Source: Spirochaetia bacterium (GTDB lineage: Bacteria > Spirochaetota > Spirochaetia > Treponematales > Breznakiellaceae). From it: a stretch of 56,864 nt of DNA. The notes beneath the pieces were generated by a model. That model made no database searches. It saw only the letters and a list, made by a program, of their open reading frames with translations, and was not told the origin of the DNA. The stretch is taken from the NCBI GenBank assembly GCA_025997675.1, contig BNUX01000007.1, positions 1 to 56,864 of the forward strand, written 5' to 3'. Each line of letters starts with the position of its first letter. Within the stretch, counting starts at the first letter, position 1. Positions 30,141 through 39,447 of the stretch are shown here, piece by piece. A program made the translations under genes and the position numbers.

Positions 30141-30771
30141 CTCCATCCATGCCCCGGCAAATCTAAGGCGCCTCATTCTTTTCCTTGGGGTCGCCGGCAT
30201 TCACCTAGTCTTCATCCTCTTCTTCGTCATCAAGGTTGACACCACCCTTATGGAGGCGGAGCCCCCCGCATTGGTGATGAAGCTTACGGATATACAGGAG
30301 GAAGAACCACGTCCCTTGCCCCCCCCTCCGCCGCCGCAGCAGATAGAAAGCATCGCGAACGCCGTTGAAGCTATCGCAGAAAACATGATCGAAACCGAGG
30401 AAGTACCGGATCAAACCGTCGTTTCCGGTATCATCGCCCCTCGGGGGGACTACGGACAGGAAGATTACCTGCCTATGCACCGGATCTCTGTCGCCCCGGG
30501 CTTCTCCGAAGCTGAAATAAAAGACCGGCTGGTGTATCCCCCCATCGCCCTGCGGGCCAAAATAGAGGGCATGGTCTACCTGGAACTCTTTGTGGACCAC
30601 AATGGGCAGGTACGGCAGATAACGATACTGCGGGAAACCCCGGAAAACCGCGGCTTCGGCGAGGCGGCGATAAAGGCATTCCAGGGGTTGCGGGGTACTC
30701 CGGCCCAGGCAAACGGCGCCGCAGTGGCGGTGCGGTACCGCTACCCGGTGCGGTTTGCCATACGCAATTAA
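30133..30771 (+). CDS. tonB: TonB
   Basis: One N-terminal membrane helix (LILFLGVAGIHLVFILFFV), a proline-rich spacer (PRPLPPPPPPQQ) and a C-terminal TonB domain (YPPIALRAKIEGMVYLELFV ... ILRETPENRGFGEAAIKAF). TonB transmits energy to outer-membrane receptors. No TonB-dependent receptor is in the window. Convergent with the flavoprotein gene, 2 bases apart. Confidence 0.92.
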   Translation: MRNSIHAPANLRRLILFLGVAGIHLVFILFFVIKVDTTLMEAEPPALVMKLTDIQEEEPRPLPPPPPPQQIESIANAVEAIAENMIETEEVPDQTVVSGIIAPRGDYGQEDYLPMHRISVAPGFSEAEIKDRLVYPPIALRAKIEGMVYLELFVDHNGQVRQITILRETPENRGFGEAAIKAFQGLRGTPAQANGAAVAVRYRYPVRFAIRN

Positions 30772-30773
30772 AA

Positions 30774-31394
30774 CTAACGGATAAAGTTCGTCATGGTGCC
30801 GTTTTCCTGTTGAGCGGCAATCCCTGATGTCCCTTCCTTAGCAATAGCCTTGAGCAGCCAAGCCATATTCTTCCCCAGGGTACGCATGATTTGCATACCC
30901 TCCTCGTCCCGCCGCACTTCCTCGGGGGTAAAGCCGTGGGTGGTGTTCCAGTATTGGGAGGAGACCACGGGCATCCGGGAAATGGTAAAGTATTTGTTGA
31001 GCCGGTCAAAGGCGCTGTCCCCCCCGCCCCGGCGGCAGTTCACCACCGCAGCGCCGGGTTTAAAGGCGTAGAGCTGGGATTTTCCAAAAAACATCCGATC
31101 CAGGAAGGCGCAGAGCGCCCCGTTTGGCCCGGCGTAATAGACCGGCGAACCAATGACCACCCCATCAGCTTTGACAAGCTTTTCCACAGAGGCATTCACC
31201 CCGTCATCGTTGTAGACACACCGCTTGGTTTTGAAACAGCCCCCGCAGCCGGTACAACCCCGGATAGGCCCATCACCGATGTGGAAAAACTCCGTCTCAA
31301 TACCGGCGGCTTCTATCTGCCCCGCCACCTCCGCCAGGATGGTATAGGTACAGCCCTTTTCGTGGGGGCTCCCGTTAATTAAAAGTACGCGCAT
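30774..31394 (-). CDS. NADPH-dependent FMN reductase-like iron-sulfur flavoprotein
   Basis: Flavodoxin-like fold: MRVLLINGSPHEKGCTYTIL (phosphate loop), then CTGCGGCFKTKRC at residues 47-59, a cysteine cluster that in this family binds an Fe-S cluster, and GSPVYYAGPNGALCAFLDRM. Likely an electron carrier. Last gene of the gltBD transcription unit (15-base gap; AGGAGG upstream). Confidence 0.85.
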   Translation of the reverse strand: MRVLLINGSPHEKGCTYTILAEVAGQIEAAGIETEFFHIGDGPIRGCTGCGGCFKTKRCVYNDDGVNASVEKLVKADGVVIGSPVYYAGPNGALCAFLDRMFFGKSQLYAFKPGAAVVNCRRGGGDSAFDRLNKYFTISRMPVVSSQYWNTTHGFTPEEVRRDEEGMQIMRTLGKNMAWLLKAIAKEGTSGIAAQQENGTMTNFIR

Positions 31395-31409
31395 AATTCC
31401 TCCTAAAAA

Positions 31410-31730
31410 CTACTTGAATTTTACGGCGGTCCCGTATGCTATTACTTCCGCCGCATTTTGCATTACCGCCGATGAGGCATACCGGATATTTACAATACCA
31501 TCCGCCCCCAGGGATTCCGCTTCTTCAACCATCCTTTTGGTTGCCAATGCCCTGGCTTCATTCATCATCTCATTATACGCTTTTAATTCTCCGCCAATCA
31601 ATGACTTAAAAGCCTGGGTTATATCCCTGCCTAAGTTTTTTGATTGAATGGTACTCCCCTTTACCAGTTCAAGGGTTTCCAGTTCCTTTCCGGAAATGAA
31701 ATCAGTATTGACTAAGATCATCCTCTTCAC
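31410..31730 (-). CDS. YbjQ/UPF0145 family protein
   Basis: 106 aa; NTDFISGKELETLELVKGS at the start and GADGIVNIRYASSAVMQNAAEV at the end are typical of UPF0145, pentamer-forming proteins suggested to bind metals. GTG 31730 or ATG 31721 may be the start; AAGGAG fits either imperfectly. It overlaps the preceding small membrane gene by up to 29 bases. Confidence 0.85.
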   Translation of the reverse strand: MKRMILVNTDFISGKELETLELVKGSTIQSKNLGRDITQAFKSLIGGELKAYNEMMNEARALATKRMVEEAESLGADGIVNIRYASSAVMQNAAEVIAYGTAVKFK

Positions 31731-31929
31731 CGCTCCTTATTTCTTTGATTCGTTCAATTAATACAAAAACAAAAACTACCGTTACTATTACTGATACAAT
31801 AATTGCGGTAACTTTAATGATATCAGGCAATGCAACATTTAACAAAACTATCACGCCGATTGTGTAATACAAGGCTATACCTATTGTTACCACAATTGGG
31901 GCAATGATTTTTTTGGCGTGATTATTCAC
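31702..31929 (-). CDS. small two-helix membrane protein (75 aa)
   Basis: Helices IIAPIVVTIGIALYYTIGVI and IIKVTAIIVSVIVTVVFVFVL with a charged tail. GTG start overlaps the gltD stop by one base (TAGTG). Possibly a partner of the YbjQ protein, since the two overlap; no family recognised. Confidence 0.65.
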   Translation of the reverse strand: MNNHAKKIIAPIVVTIGIALYYTIGVIVLLNVALPDIIKVTAIIVSVIVTVVFVFVLIERIKEIRSGEEDDLSQY

Positions 31930-33392
31930 TAAAGTGCCTTCACCATCGCCTCCGCCGCAGCCCGCCCATCCGCAATGGCCCGGACCACCAGGCTTGCGCC
32001 GTTCCGGGAATCCCCGGCGGCCCAGACCTTGGGGTTGGAGGTGTGGAAGCTGCCCTTGGTGCGGATGTTGCCCCGCTCGTCCAAAGCCAGGCCGAAGTCG
32101 GCCACGGCGCCGTTCTGGACCACGTGGGTAAAGCCCATGGCCAGTAACACTAAATCTGCGCCTATCTCAAAGTCTGAACCGGGAACCTCCGCCATCACCG
32201 GGCGGCCGTCTTTTTCTGTCCAGTCTACCCGGCAGGCCTGGATGGCTTCCAGTTCTCCGCCGCGCCCTACGAAAGCTTTGGTGTTGATGGACCAGAGCCG
32301 CTCACCCCCTTCCAGATGGGAGCTGGAGGTCTTGAGGACCTTGGGCCAGAGGGGCCAGGGTTCGGCGTCGGAGCGGTGTTCCGGGGGCTTTGGCAGTACT
32401 TCAATCTGGGTAACCCGCATGGCTCCCTGCCGGTTGGCGGTGCCCACGCAGTCGGAGCCGGTATCGCCGCCGCCGATGACCACCACCCGTTTCCCGTAGG
32501 CGGTGATTGGTTCAATGCCGGTATTCTCGCCGCCCAGGATGCGGTTCTGGAGGGACAGAAAATCCAGGGCCTGGACTATGCCGGCATTTTCACGGCCCGG
32601 AAGATTCACGTCACGGGGTTCCCGTGCGCCTATGGTTAGTAATACTAAGTCAAAGGATGATTCCAGTTCCTTGGCGGAGATAATGGTACCCTCCCCATTG
32701 CCCCCGTCCGCGCCCTTTGCGCCGAAGCCGTAGCGGGCGGATCCGATCCGTGCGCCGGTTTTGAACACGACACCCTCGGTCTCCATTATCTTGATGCGCC
32801 GGTCAATAAAACTTTTATCCAGCTTGAAGTCGGGGATGCCGTAGCGGAGATAACCCCCCAGTTTAAGGGCCGCCTCATACACCGTAACGCTGAAGCCGGC
32901 GCGGTTGAGGTAGTAGGCGGCGGCAAGTCCCGCAGGACCGGCGCCGACCACGGCAACCTTCTTACCGTTCCGGGTCCGGGGCGGGCGGGGGACTACCAGA
33001 CCCAGTTCGTAGGCTTTTTCGATGATGGCCAGTTCGTTCTGCCTGATGGTTATCGGTTCGTCGTTGGAGCCAAGGACGCAGGAGGCTTCGCAGAGGGCGG
33101 GGCATACCCGGCCGGTGAATTCCGGGAAGGGGTTCATGTATTCCAAGACTGCCCACGCGCCGGCCCAGTCGCCCCGGTAGAGGCGGTCCTGCCATTCGGG
33201 CATCACATTGGCAATGGGGCAGGACCAGTGGCAAAAGGGGACCCCGCAGTCCATACACCGGGCGGCCTGCAGACGGCGTTCGTCATCGGACAGCAGTATT
33301 TCTACTTCGCTGTAGTCGTTTATCCGTTCTTCCACCGGCCGGTAGCCGGACACCTTTCGCTTTATCTTTAAAAATCCCTTTGGATCACCCAT
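31929..33392 (-). CDS. gltD: glutamate synthase (NADPH) small subunit
   Basis: Feeds electrons from NAD(P)H to the large subunit. N-terminal cysteines for 4Fe-4S clusters (CMDCGVPFCHWSCP; CPALCEASC), FAD site VAVVGAGPAGLAAAYYL near 147 and NAD(P) site VVVIGGGDTGSDCVG near 300. 487 aa is standard. Twelve bases after gltB. Confidence 0.95.
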   Translation of the reverse strand: MGDPKGFLKIKRKVSGYRPVEERINDYSEVEILLSDDERRLQAARCMDCGVPFCHWSCPIANVMPEWQDRLYRGDWAGAWAVLEYMNPFPEFTGRVCPALCEASCVLGSNDEPITIRQNELAIIEKAYELGLVVPRPPRTRNGKKVAVVGAGPAGLAAAYYLNRAGFSVTVYEAALKLGGYLRYGIPDFKLDKSFIDRRIKIMETEGVVFKTGARIGSARYGFGAKGADGGNGEGTIISAKELESSFDLVLLTIGAREPRDVNLPGRENAGIVQALDFLSLQNRILGGENTGIEPITAYGKRVVVIGGGDTGSDCVGTANRQGAMRVTQIEVLPKPPEHRSDAEPWPLWPKVLKTSSSHLEGGERLWSINTKAFVGRGGELEAIQACRVDWTEKDGRPVMAEVPGSDFEIGADLVLLAMGFTHVVQNGAVADFGLALDERGNIRTKGSFHTSNPKVWAAGDSRNGASLVVRAIADGRAAAEAMVKAL

Positions 33393-33404
33393 AACTCGCT
33401 TCTC

Positions 33405-36400
33405 CTATACCCGCGCCGCAATATCTTCCCGTTCCCGGATATCGTAGAGCTTCCGGTCCAGTTCCGCCAGCTTCATTTTCTGGAGGGCCATCTTATATTC
33501 CACCGGCAGCACCTTTACAAACTTCGGCTTGTACTCAGTCCAGTTGTCAAAAATGGTTTTCGCGTATGCGGAACCGGTCCAGTAGATATGCTGTTCAATC
33601 TGCCGCTTAACAAAATGCTCATCCTCCTCGTTATCCAGGCCGGAAAGTTCCACCATGCCCTTATTGAGGAAGTATTCGAAGTCACCCTTCCTGTCCAGCA
33701 CATAGGCGATGCCCCCGGACATACCGGCGGCAAAGTTCCTGCCCACGGTTCCCAGGACAATAAGATAGCCCCCGGTCATGTACTCCGCCGCGTGATCCCC
33801 CGCGCCCTCGACAACCGCCGTGGCCCCGGAGTTCCGCACACCAAAACGTTCACCGGCAACCCCGGCTGCGTACAGTTCCCCGGAGGTTGCGCCGTAGAGC
33901 AGGGTGTTCCCCACAATGATGTTCTCATTTGTCGCAAAGGACGAACCGGCGGGGGGGGCCACCACAATGCGGCCGCCGGAGAGCCCCTTGCCCAGGTAGT
34001 CGTTGGCGTCCCCGGCCAGGCGGAAGGTGATCCCCTTGGCGAGGAATGCGCCGAAGCTCTGGCCCGCAGAACCGGTGAAGTCAATGGTGATAAAGTTTTC
34101 CGGTAAGCCCTGGCCGCCGAAGCGTTTGGACACCTCGTAGGAAAGCATGGTCCCCACGGACCGGTCGGTGTTGCGTACCGGGAGTGTTAGGGCGGTAGGT
34201 ATTTTCCCGTCCAGGGCGGCGGCGCATTTTTCGATAAGCTGCCGGTCCAGGACCGCCGTAATCTTGTGGACCTGATCCTCCACGCAGAAACGCGCCTGAC
34301 CGCCGGGAATATAGGCGGGGCCCTCGGCTTTATAGAGCAGATCCGAAAGGCTTACCCCGGCGGATTTCGCTTTACCGCTTTCCCGTTCCACCAGTAAATC
34401 TGAACGGCCCACCAGGTCATCAAATCTTTTGATACCCAATGAAGCCATGATTTCCCGAACCTCCTGGGCGAGAAACCGGAAGAAGGTGACCAGGTATTCG
34501 CTTTTGCCGGTAAAGCGCCGCCGCAGTTCCGGGTCCTGGGTGGCTACCCCCATGGGGCAGGTATTCTCGTGGCACTTCCGCATCATCACGCAGCCCATGA
34601 CAATCAGGGTGGAGGTGCCGAAGCCGAATTCCTCGGCCCCCAACATACCGGCAATCACGATGTCCCGGCCGGTCTTGAGCTGGCCGTCGGTCATCAGTTT
34701 TACCCTGCCCCGGAGGCCGTTCTTTACCAGGACCTGATTGGTTTCCGAAAGGCCCAATTCCCAAGGAAGCCCGGCGTGACGGATGCTGCTCTGGGGACTG
34801 GCCCCGGTACCGCCGTCATAGCCGGAGATGAGGATATTGTCCGCGTGGGCCTTGGCAACCCCGGCGGCAACGGTGCCTACCCCGGTTTCGGAGACCAGCT
34901 TGACGCTAATCCGGGCTTCCCGATTGGCGTTTTTCAGGTCGAAGATGAGTTCAGCCAAATCTTCTATAGAATAGATGTCGTGGTGGGGGGGCGGGCTGAT
35001 CAGGGTGACACCGGGGGTGGAGTGACGGACCTTGCCGATCATGGCGTCCACCTTATGCCCCGGAAGCTGGCCGCCCTCGCCGGGCTTGGCGCCCTGGGCT
35101 ATCTTTATTTGCAGTTCCTGGGCATTTGCCAGATACTCGCTGGTAACCCCAAACCGGGCGGAGGCGACTTGCTTGATGGCGCTCCGCAACCAGGTGCCGT
35201 CGTTCTTAACCGCAAACCGTTCCGGGCTTTCACCGCCCTCGCCGGAATTGGAGCGGCCGTGGATGGAGTTCATCGCCTTGGCTATGGTTTCGTGGGCTTC
35301 CCGGGAGATGGAGCCGAAGGACATGGCCCCGGTGGTGAAGCGCTTCATGATCTCCTCCACGGACTCCACTTCCTCCAGGGGGATCGCCTGAGCCGATGCG
35401 GCAAAGTCCAGGAGGCCCCGGATCACATGGGGGGATTGATTGAATGTATCAACCAGGGAGGAGAACTCCTTGAACTTTTTATAGTCCGCAGTACGGGTGG
35501 CCCATTGGAGGAGGTAAATGGTTTCGGGGTTCCATGCATGCCGTTCCCCGTATTTCCGCCAGCGATACTGGCCGTTTTCGGTAAGAAGGTAGTCCACACC
35601 GCGGGGCTCATCCCCGGTCTTATCCCGGAACTCCCGTGCCAGCCGGTGGTTGTCCAAAACTTCCGCTTCCAGTTCCGCAAAGCCCGCGCCGCCGATACGG
35701 CTGGGGGTACCCCGGAAACACTTGTCTATCACCGCGTCCCCTAGTCCTATGGCCTCGAAGATCTGCGCCCCCCGGTAGGAACGGAGGGTACTGGTGCCCA
35801 TCTTGGACATAACCTTGAGCATGGCCTTGTTGAGGCCCTTGATGTAATGCGCCTTTGCCTCCGGGAAGCTGCCTGCGCGTTTCCCGTCGGGGCCTATGCA
35901 GATGGCGGCGATGACGGCCAGTGCGCCGTAGGGGACCACCAGGTCGGCCCCGTAACCGAAGAGCAGGGCGAAGTGCATGGGTTCCCGTGGTTCCGCAGAC
36001 TCCAGGATGATCGACAGGTTCATCCGTAGGCCCTTTTCGATAAGGCCGTGGTGTACCGCGCCGGTTGCCGGCAGAGCCGGTATGGCACACCTACCGGTCC
36101 CGGACAAAACAGCCCGGTCGGAGAGGATCAGCAAAGTAATGCCCTCCTTCACCGCCGCAACCGCCGCCTCAATAAGGGTTTCCAGGGCGCCGGTAATGCC
36201 ATCCTTCACTGCAAAGGTAGCGTCCAAAGTGCGGGACTTAAAATCACCGCCGATTTTCTTGAGGGCTTCCAGGTCCGCAGGGGTCATGATGGGATTGAGC
36301 ACCTTGATCCGCCGGCAATGGGCCTCGGTTTCTTCCAGGAGGTTTTTCTGGGGGCCGACAAAACTGGTCAGGGTCATCACCAGATCTTCCCGGATGGAGT

Positions 36401-37943
36401 CTATGGGCGGGTTGGTCACCTGGGCAAAGACCTGCTTGAAATAGGCGTAGACCAACTGGCTCCGGTCGGAGAAAACCGCGATAGGGGTATCGGTTCCCAT
36501 AGAGCCCGTAGGCTCCTGGCCGGTTTCCGCCATCGTAAGGAGCAGCTTTTCCCGGTCCTCCCGGGAATATCCGAAGGAGTTTTGCATATATAGAAGTGCG
36601 GCATCGGTGCTTAGCTGGGGGTCCGCGAAGGGTTCCGCCGTGCCGTCATCCGCCAATTCCTGCTTTAGGGTGATGAGCTGTTTGTCCACCCAGGCGGCGT
36701 AGGGTTTAGCCTGGCACACTTGGCGCTTCACCTCCTCGTCGGGGATGATCCGGCCTTCAACCATGTCCACCAGGAGGAGTTTCCCCGGACGGAGACGGCC
36801 CTTGTAGGACACTTCCTCGGGTTTAAAATCCTGCACCCCGGTTTCGGAGGCCATGACGATGAGGTCGTCCTTGGTGATGGTGTAGCGGGAGGGGCGGAGG
36901 CCGTTCCGGTCCAGGGTGCCCCCCACAAAGCGGCCGTCGCAGAATACCATAGAGGCAGGGCCGTCCCAGGGTTCCATGATACAGGCGTGGTATTCGTAAA
37001 AACGTTTCAAATCCTGGGGGATGGGGTTCTTGTCGTTCCAGGATTCGGGGATGAGCATCATCAGGGCATGGGGGAGGCTGCGGCCGGACATGACCAGCAG
37101 TTCCAGGGCATTGTCAAAGCTGGCGGAATCGCTCCGGCCCGGCTCTATCAGGGGGAGCAGGTCCTTGTCGTTCTCCTTGAGCAAAGCTTCCCGGGCGGCC
37201 ATCCAGAAGCGGTTTCCCTTAACCGTGTTGATCTCGCCGTTGTGGGCAACCATGCGGAAGGGCTGGGCCAGGGGCCAGTCGGGGAAGGTATTGGTGGAAA
37301 ACCGGGAGTGAACCAGGGCCACGGCGGTCTTGACCCCCTCGTCCTGGAGTTCGGGGTAGTACTCCTTAAGCTGGGAGGACATGAGCATACCCTTGTAGAC
37401 GATGGTTTTTGAGGAAAGGGAGGGCATATAGCCCGTCAAGCCGGCGTCATCCCGTATGCGCTTCTCCAGCTTTTTTCTGAAAACATAGAGGGCAAATTCC
37501 AGGTTTGAAACCCCGCCCAAAAAGATCTGCCGTACAAAAGGCTCCGCAGCCCGGGCAATTGCGCCGATGGCAGCGCTGTTGGTGGGCACATCTCGCCAAC
37601 CGAGGATTGGAAGCCCCAGTCCGGCGGCGGTTTCTTCCATGTACTTAACAATTATGCCGCGATTAGCCTCGGGAAGGAATACCAGCCCCGTACCGTAGGT
37701 TCCGGCGGCGGGGAGATTGGGGATAAACTGTTTATAGAAATCGTGGGGTATCTGCAAAAGCACCCCGGAACCGTCGCCGGTCTTATTGTCCGCGCTTTCC
37801 GCACCCCGGTGTTCCATCCGTTCCAGAACCTCAAGGCCCCGCTTCAAAATACTATGGGATATGCGGCCCTTAATATCCGCCACGAAGCCGATTCCGCAGG
37901 AATCATGCTCATCTTCTGCCCGATACAAACCATGCTCGCCCAT
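33405..37943 (-). CDS. gltB: glutamate synthase large subunit
   Basis: Makes two glutamates from 2-oxoglutarate and glutamine. The N-terminal glutamine amidotransferase domain has the nucleophile in EHDSCGIGFVAD (about residue 16), indicating a short or absent propeptide. The central FMN/synthase domain has the 3Fe-4S motif CVMMRKCHENTCPMG, and the C-terminus is the beta-helix GXGXG domain (ATSGELYAAGVAGERFGVRN). 1512 aa is full length. Its own promoter lies 31-59 bases upstream. Together with amtB/glnK at 53.6 kb it forms the ammonium assimilation path. Confidence 0.97.
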   Translation of the reverse strand: MGEHGLYRAEDEHDSCGIGFVADIKGRISHSILKRGLEVLERMEHRGAESADNKTGDGSGVLLQIPHDFYKQFIPNLPAAGTYGTGLVFLPEANRGIIVKYMEETAAGLGLPILGWRDVPTNSAAIGAIARAAEPFVRQIFLGGVSNLEFALYVFRKKLEKRIRDDAGLTGYMPSLSSKTIVYKGMLMSSQLKEYYPELQDEGVKTAVALVHSRFSTNTFPDWPLAQPFRMVAHNGEINTVKGNRFWMAAREALLKENDKDLLPLIEPGRSDSASFDNALELLVMSGRSLPHALMMLIPESWNDKNPIPQDLKRFYEYHACIMEPWDGPASMVFCDGRFVGGTLDRNGLRPSRYTITKDDLIVMASETGVQDFKPEEVSYKGRLRPGKLLLVDMVEGRIIPDEEVKRQVCQAKPYAAWVDKQLITLKQELADDGTAEPFADPQLSTDAALLYMQNSFGYSREDREKLLLTMAETGQEPTGSMGTDTPIAVFSDRSQLVYAYFKQVFAQVTNPPIDSIREDLVMTLTSFVGPQKNLLEETEAHCRRIKVLNPIMTPADLEALKKIGGDFKSRTLDATFAVKDGITGALETLIEAAVAAVKEGITLLILSDRAVLSGTGRCAIPALPATGAVHHGLIEKGLRMNLSIILESAEPREPMHFALLFGYGADLVVPYGALAVIAAICIGPDGKRAGSFPEAKAHYIKGLNKAMLKVMSKMGTSTLRSYRGAQIFEAIGLGDAVIDKCFRGTPSRIGGAGFAELEAEVLDNHRLAREFRDKTGDEPRGVDYLLTENGQYRWRKYGERHAWNPETIYLLQWATRTADYKKFKEFSSLVDTFNQSPHVIRGLLDFAASAQAIPLEEVESVEEIMKRFTTGAMSFGSISREAHETIAKAMNSIHGRSNSGEGGESPERFAVKNDGTWLRSAIKQVASARFGVTSEYLANAQELQIKIAQGAKPGEGGQLPGHKVDAMIGKVRHSTPGVTLISPPPHHDIYSIEDLAELIFDLKNANREARISVKLVSETGVGTVAAGVAKAHADNILISGYDGGTGASPQSSIRHAGLPWELGLSETNQVLVKNGLRGRVKLMTDGQLKTGRDIVIAGMLGAEEFGFGTSTLIVMGCVMMRKCHENTCPMGVATQDPELRRRFTGKSEYLVTFFRFLAQEVREIMASLGIKRFDDLVGRSDLLVERESGKAKSAGVSLSDLLYKAEGPAYIPGGQARFCVEDQVHKITAVLDRQLIEKCAAALDGKIPTALTLPVRNTDRSVGTMLSYEVSKRFGGQGLPENFITIDFTGSAGQSFGAFLAKGITFRLAGDANDYLGKGLSGGRIVVAPPAGSSFATNENIIVGNTLLYGATSGELYAAGVAGERFGVRNSGATAVVEGAGDHAAEYMTGGYLIVLGTVGRNFAAGMSGGIAYVLDRKGDFEYFLNKGMVELSGLDNEEDEHFVKRQIEQHIYWTGSAYAKTIFDNWTEYKPKFVKVLPVEYKMALQKMKLAELDRKLYDIREREDIAARV

Positions 37944-37973
37944 GAAGGCTCCTTACAAAAAACGACTCCCCTA

Positions 37974-38002
37974 GTTATACGGAAAAATGGTTTTTTATGC
38001 AA
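37974..38002 (-). promoter_or_regulatory. promoter of gltB operon
   Basis: Minus strand TTGCAT (37997-38002), 17-base spacer, TATAAC (37974-37979), then AAGGAG before ATG 37943. Confidence 0.7.
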
Positions 38003-38011
38003 TAACGGCGG

Positions 38012-38048
38012 AAAAAAGCCGCCGCCGAAAGGAAGAAACGGCGGCGGC
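38012..38048 (-). terminator. GC-rich hairpin with T6 upstream of the gltB promoter
   Basis: A 10-bp stem GCCGCCGCCG (38018-38027) / CGGCGGCGGC (38039-38048) is followed on the minus strand by T6. It lies upstream of the gltB promoter and no minus gene is close upstream, so it may shield gltB from read-through antisense to the rluA-type gene. Confidence 0.6.
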
Positions 38049-38141
38049 AAAAATATGGAGGAAATTCTATTCGATAAAGAAACAAAAGGGGGCGTGTAAA
38101 GGTTACAAAAAAAAGTTCTCTATACTATTATGGAAGGATAT

Positions 38142-38903
38142 ATGAAGCAAAAAGCGCCCTTCACCATTATATACGAGGACACCCATATCACGGCGGTGAA
38201 CAAAGCCGCCGGTATCGGTGTAAGCGGGGACCGCTGGGACGATGCGCGGGAACGGCTGGACAAGCTCCTGGGCAGCTATTACCAGAGCCCCATCTTTATC
38301 GTTCACCGCCTGGACCGGGACACCTCGGGGCTTATCGTCTTTGCCCGGGACCAGGACACCCACCGGCATCTTTCAAAGGCCTTCGAGTCCCGGGAGGTGG
38401 AAAAGACCTACTGCGCCGTGGTGCACGGCCGGCCGGCCTGGGCGGAAACGGACTGCGACCTCGCCCTGGTCCCGGACGGGGACAAACTGCACCGGACCAC
38501 CATCGACAAGCATCATGGTAAAAAATCCCTCACCCATTTCCGCCTCCTCTTAAGCGCCGGCAGCTATTCGGTGGTGGAAGCCCGCCCTGCCACCGGCCGC
38601 ACCCACCAAATCCGGGTCCACCTTGCCTGCCTGGGCCACCCCGTGGTCTGCGACCCCCTCTACGGCGCCCGCAACAGCCCCAAACCGGTGTACCTCTCCG
38701 GTTTCAAGAAGGGCTGGCGGGGTGACCCCCTGGAGGAAAAGCCCCTGCTGGAACGGTTGGGGCTCCACGCCGGAAAGCTGACCCTGCCCTACCCGGAGGG
38801 AGGTCTCACCCTGGAAGCGCCCCTGGCACGGGATCTGGCGGCGCTGATCACGCAGATGAAGAAAGTTGGGGGGGCGTCGGATCATGGCGCTACTTTGCTT
38901 TAG
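38142..38903 (+). CDS. RluA-family pseudouridine synthase
   Basis: Isomerises uridines in rRNA or tRNA. The catalytic motif HRLDRDTSGLIVFARD is near residue 50 and ATGRTHQIRVHLACLGHPVVCD near 150. No S4 domain, so nearer to RluA/RluF-like short enzymes than to RluD. ATG 38142 with GGAAGG upstream is preferred to ATG 38130; TATACT lies at 38121-38126. Target uridine unknown. Confidence 0.88.
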   Translation: MKQKAPFTIIYEDTHITAVNKAAGIGVSGDRWDDARERLDKLLGSYYQSPIFIVHRLDRDTSGLIVFARDQDTHRHLSKAFESREVEKTYCAVVHGRPAWAETDCDLALVPDGDKLHRTTIDKHHGKKSLTHFRLLLSAGSYSVVEARPATGRTHQIRVHLACLGHPVVCDPLYGARNSPKPVYLSGFKKGWRGDPLEEKPLLERLGLHAGKLTLPYPEGGLTLEAPLARDLAALITQMKKVGGASDHGATLL

Positions 38904-39141
38904 GTTTTCTGCCTCTGGTCCCGGTTCCGGCGCTTTTTGCTGCCGACGCGGGAACTTCAACACGGTCAATCGCCGCTGCGGGGAAAACCGCCTGATGACC
39001 TGAGTGGTTAGCGTCAAACCAAACAGTGGTTACCAGCTTGGTGTCAATATTAACCGACTGCACCACCATCTTGGGACTATTGGAAAGCCCCGTTACCACA
39101 ACCAAGTCTCCGATAAGCCGCTCTGTTGCACGTACACTCAT
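38890..39141 (-). CDS. small DUF2158/YodC-like protein
   Basis: 83 aa. 'GDLVVVTGLSNSPKMVVQSV' then TTVWFDANHSGHQAVFPAAAIDRVEV fits the YodC pattern GDvV.LkSGgP.MtV..v...V.C.WF....  ...F....L, here split across residues 10-65; a lysine-rich tail follows. Family function unknown. The 3' end overlaps the rluA-type gene by 14 bases (convergent). Array C lies in front of it. Confidence 0.6.
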   Translation of the reverse strand: MSVRATERLIGDLVVVTGLSNSPKMVVQSVNIDTKLVTTVWFDANHSGHQAVFPAAAIDRVEVPASAAKSAGTGTRGRKPKAK

Positions 39142-39241
39142 TACAAACCCCTTATTTTAAGTCGAATTATCAAACTATCTTTGGTTATATCAGAAATTGA
39201 TTTTCTTGACAATAGGAAATCACCCCATACGGGCGCCTTGA

Positions 39242-39430
39242 ATCCGATGAGATACAAGTCAAATCCGATGAGATACAACTCGTAGGACATCGGATACAAG
39301 TTGTATCCGATGAGATACAAGTTAAATCCGATGGGATACAGGTTAAATCCGATGGGATACAGGTTAAATCCGATGGGATACAAGTTAAATCCGATGGGAT
39401 ACAAGTTGGATGCTATAGGATACAAGGGGG
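39242..39430. repeat. 21-bp tandem array C (9 units)
   Basis: GATACA recurs at 39251 and every 21 bp to 39419. Most units read ATCCGATGGGATACA then AGTTAA; the third and ninth are diverged. An inverted ATCC-GATG-GGAT lies within each canonical unit. The array ends 18 bases beyond the stop of the NHL/TPR gene. On the minus strand it is open as heptads (YPIGFNL), which follows from 21 being 7 codons. Confidence 0.95.
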
Positions 39431-39447
39431 TCCGTCGTTGGAATTCC

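Noticed and set aside
34569..35744. A long plus-strand frame opposite gltB
   Set aside because: Shadow of gltB, whose motifs are complete on the minus strand.
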